In this document: positions 1-6,500 of the stretch, in pieces
Layout: each line of letters begins with the position of its first letter
Position numbering within the stretch: position 1 is the stretch's first letter
Assembly: GCA_027310795.1 (NCBI GenBank)
Contig: DAIDAD010000016.1
Span: 1-10,163 of the forward strand
Direction: 5' to 3'
Length of the DNA: 10,163 bases
DNA from: Candidatus Micrarchaeaceae archaeon
GTDB lineage: Archaea > Micrarchaeota > Micrarchaeia > Micrarchaeales > CABMGC01
Position numbers and translations under genes: made by a program
Notes under the pieces: model-generated
Database searches by the model: none
The model's input: the letters and a program-made list of their open reading frames with translations, nothing else
What the model was told of the DNA's origin: nothing

Positions 1-35
1 ATATTAAGGTAAACGGCTAATTCTGTAATGGTTTT

Positions 36-818
36 ATGGCATCATTCATGAAAGCAGCAGGTTCCGCGGTTCAGATGGCCGGGGCAGCGGCAAGGCTGCA
101 TGCTCCTTCGTTTGCCGGTTACGAAACGCGTGCAGTGGTAGAAGGGAACGGGAAAATGCACAACATAGAGATATGCACAGAAACTGCAAAGCTGCTCCGC
201 ATTGCAATGCTTGCAGGCACAAACATACTGATAGAGAAAAGCATGGAATCCGATTCGGGGATATGGGCGCTTGAAAGAATACTGACGTATCTTCCTGAAT
301 TCTCAAAGATAGCCGTGGTGCAGGCATGGAATCCTGAATCAAGGAACGCATTCCATGAAGGGATTATAAGAGAGAGGCTTTCCCGGAATAGGGATGTAGC
401 TTATATAAGGCCGGAAATGGCGCACGCGTACGGGGCAGACATCACCATATGCCCGTTTTACTGCAGCTCGCTGCATGGGATAATGAATTTCTCAAGGTCG
501 GGCAGGCACTACATAGCAGTTTGCAACGGAATGAATGAACTGCTTGGAAGGTTTGGGAAGAGGCTTGAGGGATTGAATTCTGTTGACATGATAATTACGC
601 CTTTTGAATCAGGGTTTGAGATAAAGGAAGTAAGATGGCTGAGCAGGGCAGAAACAGAATCGGGAAAGGTTCTGCACGGAAGCGATATGATTGACGTTAG
701 AAAGGTGGGGGATAACCTTGCGCTTCGGTGCAATCCTTCATCGGCTAAGTGCGTGCGCAGGTATGCAGAGATTAGGGGAGAGGGTGCAGAGTCTTTGTGG
801 AATAGCCTGTGCGCATAA
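36..818 (+). CDS. Probable degenerate type II/IV secretion ATPase-like protein lacking the P-loop
   Basis: 260 aa. This is not a clear family member, but its layout follows the C-terminal RecA-like domain of CpaF/VirB11/GspE-type ATPases. Residues 47-66 (ending AGTNILIEK) match the strand before a Walker A loop. LPEFSKIAVVQ (86-96) matches the strand usually read as 'IPEDERIVTIE'. ADITICPF (134-141) sits where the Walker B strand 'PDRIIVGE' would be, and NSVDMIITPF (181-190) matches the late 'SAIDLIVQ' strand. Where GxTGSGKTT should stand there is EKSMESDSGIW (67-77), with no GKT/S, and the Walker B glutamate is replaced. If related, it is therefore probably unable to bind or hydrolyse ATP. 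The N-terminal part is Ala-rich and short. The ATG at 36 is the first start after an in-frame TAA at 18-20, and no strong SD precedes it. The suf promoter follows 62 bp after its stop. It could also be an unrelated hypothetical protein. Confidence 0.6.
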   Translation: MASFMKAAGSAVQMAGAAARLHAPSFAGYETRAVVEGNGKMHNIEICTETAKLLRIAMLAGTNILIEKSMESDSGIWALERILTYLPEFSKIAVVQAWNPESRNAFHEGIIRERLSRNRDVAYIRPEMAHAYGADITICPFYCSSLHGIMNFSRSGRHYIAVCNGMNELLGRFGKRLEGLNSVDMIITPFESGFEIKEVRWLSRAETESGKVLHGSDMIDVRKVGDNLALRCNPSSAKCVRRYAEIRGEGAESLWNSLCA

Positions 819-834
819 GCAGAATGGCTTCTTG

Positions 835-846
835 TATATGCATATA
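835..846. promoter_or_regulatory. Perfect 12-bp palindrome over the suf operon TATA box (candidate operator)
   Basis: TATATGCATATA is perfectly self-complementary and overlaps the start of the ATATAAAA box at 842-849. It is AT-rich, so chance is possible. Its position on the promoter, together with a second palindrome 20 bp downstream, makes an operator plausible. Confidence 0.35.
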
Positions 847-849
847 AAA
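842..849 (+). promoter_or_regulatory. Archaeal TATA box of the regulator-sufBDCS operon
   Basis: ATATAAAA lies about 35 bp before the ATG at 881. A start site about 26 bp from the box centre would fall near 871-872, giving a leader of about 10 nt. No other good promoter box is seen before the following genes, so this box probably drives the whole operon. Confidence 0.55.
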
Positions 850-866
850 AGCTTGCCTTGCAGTAT

Positions 867-881
867 TATAACTGAGTTATA
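867..881. promoter_or_regulatory. Perfect 7+1+7 palindrome at the transcription/translation start (candidate repressor operator)
   Basis: TATAACT-G-AGTTATA is a perfect inverted repeat ending on the A of the regulator's ATG. It covers the predicted transcription start (about 871). A protein bound here would block initiation, as expected for an autorepressor encoded by the next gene. Confidence 0.45.
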
Positions 882-1231
882 TGGATGATTTATTTGGGAA
901 TTATGAGAAAGCAGAAAAGGAGATAGTGCCTGCTGCAAGATTGTTCATAGCCGCTGAATTGAAGCGAAGGTATGACATGAAGGAGCAGGAGATTGCAAAC
1001 CTTCTCGGAGTTGCGCAGGCCGCGGTAAGCAAGTACCTCAACGGCAGATATTCTGAAAAAGTATCTGAGCTGAAGGAAGCGATAATGAAGGATGAGCGCT
1101 TCAACCTGTACATAGAGAAAATCCATGAAAAGAAGGAGCATTATGTCGAGTTATGCATCTGCACAGTATGCAGGACCATGACGAATTTCAAATGCAAGTT
1201 CTCATACACTGACAGGGTTGCAGAGGGTTAA
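881..1231 (+). CDS. HTH transcriptional regulator with C-terminal Cys cluster, likely controlling the suf operon
   Basis: 116 aa. Residues 33-56 (MKEQEIANLLGVAQAAVSKYLNGR) read as a classic Xre-type helix-turn-helix, as in the archaeal predicted regulators of COG2522. An amphipathic linker (57-88) leads to a short C-terminal segment with cysteines 92, 94, 97 and 105 (C-x-C-x2-C-x7-C). That is enough ligands for a metal or Fe-S cluster. The gene is first in the suf operon: its TAA (1229-1231) is 2 bp before the sufB ATG, and its own start sits on a palindrome. By analogy with bacterial IscR and SufR, I infer that it senses Fe-S status and represses its own operon. The binding of a cluster is not shown by the sequence. 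The HTH call is strong and the sensing role is a hypothesis. Confidence 0.85.
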   Translation: MDDLFGNYEKAEKEIVPAARLFIAAELKRRYDMKEQEIANLLGVAQAAVSKYLNGRYSEKVSELKEAIMKDERFNLYIEKIHEKKEHYVELCICTVCRTMTNFKCKFSYTDRVAEG

Positions 1232-1233
1232 GA

Positions 1234-2649
1234 ATGTCTAATGAAGGATTGGAAGAGGTTGTAGATAGGCTCGACTATCAAGAGGCATACGGCTTCAGCG
1301 AGAAGAACGTAGAATACGAGGATTTTGAGAAAGGCCTTTCGGAGAAAGTTGTCAGGAGGATTTCAGAAATGAAGGGCGAGCCTGAATGGATGCTGCAGAA
1401 AAGACTTACAGGGTACAAGGTGTTCGAATCAAAGCCTATGCCGAAATGGGGCGCTGACCTGAGCAAGATAGACTTCAGCGACTTCTATTATTATGTAAAG
1501 CCGAAGGGCAAGGAGGCTAACAAATGGGAAGACGTTCCAGAAGACATAAAGAACACGTTCAACAAGCTTGGCGTGCCGGAAGCAGAGAGGAAGTTCTTTT
1601 CAGGAACTGAGGCGCAGTTCGACAGCGGGGTTGTGTACTCGCACATAAACAAGGAGCTTGACAAGCTAGGGATAATATTCACCGACACGGACAACGCAGT
1701 CAAGAAATACCCTGAACTGATGCAGAAGTACTTCGGCACAATAATACCGCCGACAGACAACAAGTTTGCAGCACTGAACACTGCAACATGGTCAGGCGGC
1801 ACATTCATTTACGTGCCCAAGGGAGTAAAAGTGCCGATGCCGCTTAATGCATATTTCAGGATAAACGCGCAGAAGTCTGGCCAGTTCGAGCGCACGCTGA
1901 TAATAGCTGATGAAGGCGCAGAAGTTACATATTTAGAGGGATGTACTGCGCCAGTTTACGTCGTAGATTCATTGCATTCTGCTGTTGTGGAGATGGTTGC
2001 AATGAAAGGCGCGAAGATTACTTACATAACAATACAAAACTGGTCAAAGAATGTATACAACCTTGTAACGCAGAGGGCGCATGCTGAAAAGGACGCGACT
2101 GTTTCTTGGATTGACGCGAATATAGGCAGCAAGGTGAATATGAAATATCCGTCGATATTTCTGAGGGGTGAAGGCGCAAAGGGCGAGGTTCTCTCCATAG
2201 CGATAGCAGGCGACGGCCAGGTGCAGGATTCAGGAGGCAAGATAATACACATAGCGCCCAACACAAGCTCAAAGATAATATCGAAGAGCGTTTCAAAGGG
2301 CTCCGGGGTGACAACCTTCCGGGGGCAGATACGCGTCACGAAGAGCGCTGCAAATGTTAAATCGCATGTATCGTGCGATGCGCTGCTGCTTGATTCCGAT
2401 GCCAAAACCAATACATTCCCATACAACAACGTCGAAAGGAACGACGCAGTGATAAGCCATGAGGCAAAGGTCGGGAAGATAAGCAATGACGAGATATTCT
2501 ACCTGATGTCGAGGGGCGTGAGCGAGGACGATGCTGTTGCAATGATAGTCCTCGGCTTCCTCGACGACCTGACGAAGATACTGCCTATGGAGTACTCCAT
2601 AGAGCTGAAAAGATTGATAAAGCTGGACACGAGCAAGGGAGTCGGCTGA
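1234..2649 (+). CDS. sufB: SufB, Fe-S cluster scaffold subunit of the SufBCD complex
   Basis: 471 aa, close to the usual length of about 470-495. SufB with SufD and SufC forms the cytosolic scaffold on which Fe-S clusters are built. The family's beta-helix core runs from about residue 180 to 420. Residues important in E. coli SufB are present: Cys237 in LEGCTAP (equivalent of C254), Cys381 in SCDALLLD (equivalent of C405), and His409-Glu410 in SHEAKV (equivalents of H433-E434). The 28-residue spacing from Cys381 to His409 is the same as in E. coli. The family C-terminal region KISNDEIFYLMSRGVSEDDA is intact. The ATG start has GAGGG at 1223-1227, overlapping the end of the regulator gene. The TGA stop overlaps the probable CTG start of sufD. 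SufB identity is very secure. Confidence 0.97.
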   Translation: MSNEGLEEVVDRLDYQEAYGFSEKNVEYEDFEKGLSEKVVRRISEMKGEPEWMLQKRLTGYKVFESKPMPKWGADLSKIDFSDFYYYVKPKGKEANKWEDVPEDIKNTFNKLGVPEAERKFFSGTEAQFDSGVVYSHINKELDKLGIIFTDTDNAVKKYPELMQKYFGTIIPPTDNKFAALNTATWSGGTFIYVPKGVKVPMPLNAYFRINAQKSGQFERTLIIADEGAEVTYLEGCTAPVYVVDSLHSAVVEMVAMKGAKITYITIQNWSKNVYNLVTQRAHAEKDATVSWIDANIGSKVNMKYPSIFLRGEGAKGEVLSIAIAGDGQVQDSGGKIIHIAPNTSSKIISKSVSKGSGVTTFRGQIRVTKSAANVKSHVSCDALLLDSDAKTNTFPYNNVERNDAVISHEAKVGKISNDEIFYLMSRGVSEDDAVAMIVLGFLDDLTKILPMEYSIELKRLIKLDTSKGVG

Positions 2650-3878
2650 CGGGTGTTTCTCTGGATTATAATGAGTTTGCGGAAAATGCCAAGAGTTATT
2701 ATAAGAGCCTGCCTGATGAGCAGAGCGAGCTTTACGGCAAGAACAGCATAAAGATAGATTACCCTGCAGGGCTGGGAAGCGGAGCAGCGCTTGGCATCCT
2801 GCCTGAAGAGATTGAAAGAGAGCTTGATTCGAAGTTCGATATTGTGATATCAGATTCTGGGATAAGGAACAGCAGCGTCTTAGCAACTGCCTTTTCCCCA
2901 GGCGATTTTACTGCTGCGCAACTTGACAGGAAGATGACCAATGGCAGCGAGGACAAGATATCCGCTTACATAAACTCAGGCTCAAGGCACGTGGTATTGA
3001 TAGACGTAAAGGAAGGGGCGGATGCAAAGATAAACATTCTTGTAATGAATACTGCGCACCTGCCGTTTCAAATGCTTGTGAAGTGCGCGCCGCGTTCAAG
3101 GCTTAATCTGTTTGAGTACTACTGCTCAGCGGCAGATGATGATTATTTCGTTGCGCCGCTGCATGAACTCAGCATTTCTGAAAATGCATCCATGGAATTC
3201 AGCATGATAAACAACAAGCGCAATGGCTCCACGATGATCGGCTTCTCCAAGGCGAGGCTCTCGGAAGGAGCTTCATTAAAGGCAAATTACGTTTACAACG
3301 GCTCATCTGTTACAAAGATGAAGGGCTTCTTCGACGCGGCTGAGGAGAACAGTCATATAGAGGTCAGGGAGATAGCCGTCGGTTCTGAGAAGCAGAAGTT
3401 CGACCTGAATAACTTTGTGACTAATTCAAAGCCAAATACCTATGCGAAGCTTGAGAGCGGCGCGGTGCTTGACGGCAGTTCGTTGTGCATGCTGAAAGGC
3501 TATGCGAAGGTCGAGAAGTTTGCAAAGGGCTCAACGTCAAGGGTTGAGGAGCATGGAATACTGCTCAGCGAACATGCGCACATAGACGCGCTTCCGGACA
3601 TGGCGATAGACTACAGCGACGGAGTGTCCGCGACCCACGCAGCAGCAACAGCGCCTATAGACAAGGACGCGCTCTTCTACATGATGTCAAGGGGCATAGG
3701 CAGACCTGAAGGTAAGAAACTGTTCGTGGGTGCATTCATGTCCAAATACCTTTCTGGGATAAGCAATCCCACCGCTAGGGAACTTGCAACATCGCTGCTG
3801 CTTCTGAAGGCTGAGAGCGGCACGTTCGGCGCTCTTCCTGAAATAAGCATGAGGAACGTATGGGCTGCGGCAAAATAA
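2646..3878 (+). CDS. sufD: SufD, scaffold partner of SufB, with a non-AUG start
   Basis: About 410 aa if translation starts at CTG 2646, where CTGA overlaps the sufB stop. The first ATG/GTG/TTG in frame is GTG 2844, which would give only 344 aa, remove 66 residues and leave a 194-bp gap in an otherwise gapless operon. The upstream frame is open and reads like a SufD N terminus (ENAKSYYKSLPDEQSELYG). A GGGAG lies at 2637-2641. The C-terminal part is typical: beta-helix, then PIDKDALFYMMSRGIG. VSATHAAA contains a His (331 in the long numbering) matching E. coli SufD H360 at the SufB interface. The Cys two residues before it (E. coli C358) is Ala here. SufD pairs with SufB and both bind SufC. 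Identity is secure, but the exact start is uncertain; alternatives are ACG 2649, CTG 2661, or a sequence error that hides a normal start. Confidence 0.9.
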   Translation: MTGVSLDYNEFAENAKSYYKSLPDEQSELYGKNSIKIDYPAGLGSGAALGILPEEIERELDSKFDIVISDSGIRNSSVLATAFSPGDFTAAQLDRKMTNGSEDKISAYINSGSRHVVLIDVKEGADAKINILVMNTAHLPFQMLVKCAPRSRLNLFEYYCSAADDDYFVAPLHELSISENASMEFSMINNKRNGSTMIGFSKARLSEGASLKANYVYNGSSVTKMKGFFDAAEENSHIEVREIAVGSEKQKFDLNNFVTNSKPNTYAKLESGAVLDGSSLCMLKGYAKVEKFAKGSTSRVEEHGILLSEHAHIDALPDMAIDYSDGVSATHAAATAPIDKDALFYMMSRGIGRPEGKKLFVGAFMSKYLSGISNPTARELATSLLLLKAESGTFGALPEISMRNVWAAAK

Positions 3879-3891
3879 GAGATGATGATAT

Positions 3892-4626
3892 ATGAAGCTT
3901 GACATAGAGAATATTTTTGTAGAGATGGACAATAAGAGCATAATAAACGGCGCAAGCCTTGCTGTGAAGAGCGGAGAGTTGCATGTTATCATGGGGCCCA
4001 ATGGCTGCGGGAAGAGCACTCTTGCGAAGAGCGTTATGGGGCATCCTGATTACAGGATAAAGAGCGGCAGCATAAAGGTAGACGGCACAGTGATAAACAG
4101 CATGCCTGCAAACGAACGCGCAAGGCTTGGGCTGTTCCTGCAGTTCCAGGAACCTATAGAGATCGAAGGGCTCGGCATACTCAACTTCCTCAACGCTGCA
4201 AGGAATTCGCTGAAAAGGGATACGAACTCGGTGCGCGAATTCATGAACGAGGTGAAGGAGAGGTCCGCAAAGCTGAAGCTGAAGGAAGAGCTCGTCGGTA
4301 GGTCGCTGAACGCTGGCTTTTCAGGCGGGGAGAAGAAGAAGGTCGAGGTTCTTCAGATGGAGATACTTAAACCGAGCATAGCGATACTCGATGAGCCCGA
4401 TTCTGGCCTTGATGTAGATGCGGTAAAGGTAGTTGCTGAGAACATCAAGGAGTTCATGCATGAGACGGGCGCAGGGATAGTGCTGATAACGCACTACAGC
4501 AGAATACTTGAATACCTTGAACCAGACCATATACATGTGATGAAAGAAGGCAGGATTGTGAAGTCAGGAGGCAGAGAGCTTGTGAAGGAGATAGAGAGCG
4601 GGGGCTACGGCCCTGACGGCGAGTGA
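3892..4626 (+). CDS. sufC: SufC, ABC-type ATPase of the SufBCD complex
   Basis: 244 aa, of normal length. This is a soluble ABC ATPase that drives conformational change of SufB-SufD during cluster assembly; it is not a transporter. Motifs in order are Walker A GPNGCGKST (35-43), Q-loop in FLQFQEP (82-88), signature FSGGEKKKVEV (143-153), Walker B SIAILDEPDSGLD (162-174) and switch His201 in LITHY. The ending GGYG is also typical of SufC. The ATG at 3892 lies 13 bp after the sufD stop with only weak SD-like bases (GATGATGA) before it. The TGA stop is directly followed by the sufS ATG, which suggests translational coupling. Confidence 0.97.
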   Translation: MKLDIENIFVEMDNKSIINGASLAVKSGELHVIMGPNGCGKSTLAKSVMGHPDYRIKSGSIKVDGTVINSMPANERARLGLFLQFQEPIEIEGLGILNFLNAARNSLKRDTNSVREFMNEVKERSAKLKLKEELVGRSLNAGFSGGEKKKVEVLQMEILKPSIAILDEPDSGLDVDAVKVVAENIKEFMHETGAGIVLITHYSRILEYLEPDHIHVMKEGRIVKSGGRELVKEIESGGYGPDGE

Positions 4627-5868
4627 ATGGGTATTGACACTGCTAAGATGATAGGGGATTTTCCGATACTGAATACGACAAGGAATGGCAAGAGGCTCGT
4701 ATACCTCGACAGCGCAGCGACTTCGCAGAAGCCCATACAGGTGATAGAGAAGGTTTCCGATTACTACAAGGGATACAACGCAAACATACACCGCGGCGTT
4801 TATGAGATATCAATCAAGGCGACTGAAGAATACATAAGGTCGAAGGAGCTCGCTGCGAAGTTTATTAATGCGGAATCTTACAGGAACATAGTCTATACGA
4901 GGAACACTACGGAATCGATAAACCTCATCGCGCTCTCGTGGGCTGGGAGGAAGCTCAGGGGCGGCGACGGCGTCCTTCTTACAGAGATGGAGCACCACAG
5001 CAACATAGTGCCATGGCAGATGCTGAAGGAGAGGAAGAACACAGTTTTGGATTACATAGCGCTTGACGCGAAGAAGCAGCTTCTCGACATGGAAGACTTT
5101 GAGATGAAACTTGAGGCAAAGCCAAAGATAGTCTCTGTAACTGCTGCTTCGAATGTGCTTGGGACGATAAACGATGTCGAAAAGATATGCAGGATGGCGC
5201 ATGACGCCGGCGCATTAGTGGTTGTGGACGGCGCGCAGTCCGTGCCGCACATGCCTGTTGATGTGAAGAGGATGGACTGCGACTTCATGGCCTTCTCGAG
5301 CCACAAGATGCTCGGCCCTGCCGGAATAGGAGTGCTCTATGGGAAGGAGGAACTTCTTGAGGAGATGGAGCCCCTTCTCGGAGGAGGGGATATGATAAGG
5401 AGCGTAAGCTTCGAATCGTGCACCTACAATGAACTTCCATGGAAGTTCGAGTCTGGAACATCCAACATAGAAGGAGGGATAGGCTTCGGCGCTGCGATAG
5501 AGTATCTGGACAATGTAGGCATGCAGAACGTCAACGGCCATGAAAAGGAGCTTGCATCATACGCACTGAGGAAGCTCAAGGATGCCGGAGCCACCGTGTA
5601 CGGCCCTTCTGCAGAACAGATTGAGCACAGGATCGGAGTGATATCCTTCAAAGTGCCTGGCGCGCACCCTCACGACGTTGCGCAGATATTCGACAGCGAA
5701 GGCATAGCCATACGCGCAGGGCACCATTGCGCAATGCCCCTTGTGAACCAGGTTCTGAATGAGGATTCTGTCTCAAGGATGAGCTTCTATATATATAACA
5801 AAAAAGAGGACGTAGACGTTGCGGTGGATGCGCTCGCGAAAGTGAAGAAGGTATTGAAACTGCACTGA
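4627..5868 (+). CDS. sufS: SufS, group II cysteine desulfurase (PLP-dependent)
   Basis: 413 aa, full length. It converts cysteine to alanine and holds the sulfur as a persulfide for the SufBCD scaffold. Visible residues are the PLP Schiff-base lysine Lys227 in SSHKMLGPAG, His124 in TEMEHHSN, Asp201 and Gln204 in VVDGAQS (PLP contacts), and the catalytic Cys368 in RAGHHCAMPL. The short RAGHHC loop and the late RMSFYIYNKKEDVD block mark the SufS/CsdA group rather than IscS. The start ATG touches the SufC stop. No SufE or SufU sulfur acceptor lies beside it, so sulfur either passes directly to SufB or the acceptor is elsewhere. The gene ends 7 bp from a convergent methyltransferase gene. Confidence 0.97.
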   Translation: MGIDTAKMIGDFPILNTTRNGKRLVYLDSAATSQKPIQVIEKVSDYYKGYNANIHRGVYEISIKATEEYIRSKELAAKFINAESYRNIVYTRNTTESINLIALSWAGRKLRGGDGVLLTEMEHHSNIVPWQMLKERKNTVLDYIALDAKKQLLDMEDFEMKLEAKPKIVSVTAASNVLGTINDVEKICRMAHDAGALVVVDGAQSVPHMPVDVKRMDCDFMAFSSHKMLGPAGIGVLYGKEELLEEMEPLLGGGDMIRSVSFESCTYNELPWKFESGTSNIEGGIGFGAAIEYLDNVGMQNVNGHEKELASYALRKLKDAGATVYGPSAEQIEHRIGVISFKVPGAHPHDVAQIFDSEGIAIRAGHHCAMPLVNQVLNEDSVSRMSFYIYNKKEDVDVAVDALAKVKKVLKLH

Positions 5869-5875
5869 CATCGCT

Positions 5876-6472
5876 TTAGGCGCGCTTTATCGCAATTGCA
5901 GTAATGTCCTCAAAGAAGGCGTGCGCTTTTTCAGAATCGGTTATTACGAATCCTTTTTCCTTTATGAAGCTGTCAAGGCCCTCCGGATCTGCAAACGAGC
6001 TCTTTACAATTATTATTGTGCCGTTCTGTTTTAGGTGGCTTCTGGATTCCTCTATGAATCTTTTTGTCGTCTCTATTCCTGTCCTCCCCCCGCTCCATTC
6101 GTTCTTCGATGCCTTTACTTCGTCATCTGGCAGATACGGGGGGTTGAATATTATTATGTCGAATTTTCCCTGAATGTTTTCAAACAGGTCGCTCTGCAGT
6201 ATGCTGCATTTGTTGATTACAGAATTTAGCTCTACGTTCTCCTTTGCAGCGGACACTGCATTGTCGTCTATGTCCGCCATCATCACTCTTTCGACATCGC
6301 TGCTCTTTGCTGCGGATATGCCGATTGCGCCGCTGCCTGTGCCCATGTCAAGAACGCTGATGCCTTTGCCAGAGATTGATCTTTTGAGGACTTCGGTTGC
6401 AAGGGATGTATCCTCAGAAACCGGGTAGACGTTATAGGAATGCCCTATTTTTATATCTTCAATGAGACCCAT
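5876..6472 (-). CDS. HemK2/Mtq2-like protein-glutamine N5-methyltransferase (probable aRF1 modification)
   Basis: 198 aa from ATG 6472, or 201 aa from the in-frame TTG at 6481, which has a GGAAGG-type SD about 5 nt upstream; I cannot decide between them. It is a class I SAM-dependent methyltransferase. Residue numbers below are for the TTG form. VYPVSEDT (18-25) is the family's VYxPxEDT entry motif, VLDMGTGSGAIGI (43-55) is SAM motif I, MADIDDNA (68-75) is the acidic-loop region, and NPPYLP (113-118) is the catalytic motif of amide-nitrogen methyltransferases. The absence of the long N-terminal domain of bacterial PrmC fits the archaeal/eukaryotic HemK2-Mtq2 type, which methylates the GGQ glutamine of class I release factor with a Trm112 partner. 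No Trm112 gene is in the window. It lies 28 bp downstream of the antiporter gene and is probably cotranscribed with it. Confidence 0.88.
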   Translation of the reverse strand: MGLIEDIKIGHSYNVYPVSEDTSLATEVLKRSISGKGISVLDMGTGSGAIGISAAKSSDVERVMMADIDDNAVSAAKENVELNSVINKCSILQSDLFENIQGKFDIIIFNPPYLPDDEVKASKNEWSGGRTGIETTKRFIEESRSHLKQNGTIIIVKSSFADPEGLDSFIKEKGFVITDSEKAHAFFEDITAIAIKRA

Positions 6473-6500
6473 TCCTATCAACTGCGCCTTCCCATCGGCG

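Noticed and set aside
691-888. Plus-strand 65-codon frame bridging the first gene and the suf promoter
   Set aside because: It overlaps the 3' end of the first gene in another frame and runs through the TATA box and palindromes of the suf promoter, with no domain.
2671-2760. ATG at 2671 as start of a small gene between sufB and sufD
   Set aside because: It is out of frame with SufD, ends after about 26 codons, and the SufD-like reading is in the other frame.
2293-2886. Minus-strand open frame of 197 codons across the sufB-sufD junction
   Set aside because: It lies fully antisense to conserved SufB and SufD coding sequence and shows no recognisable domain. It is a product of the codon bias.
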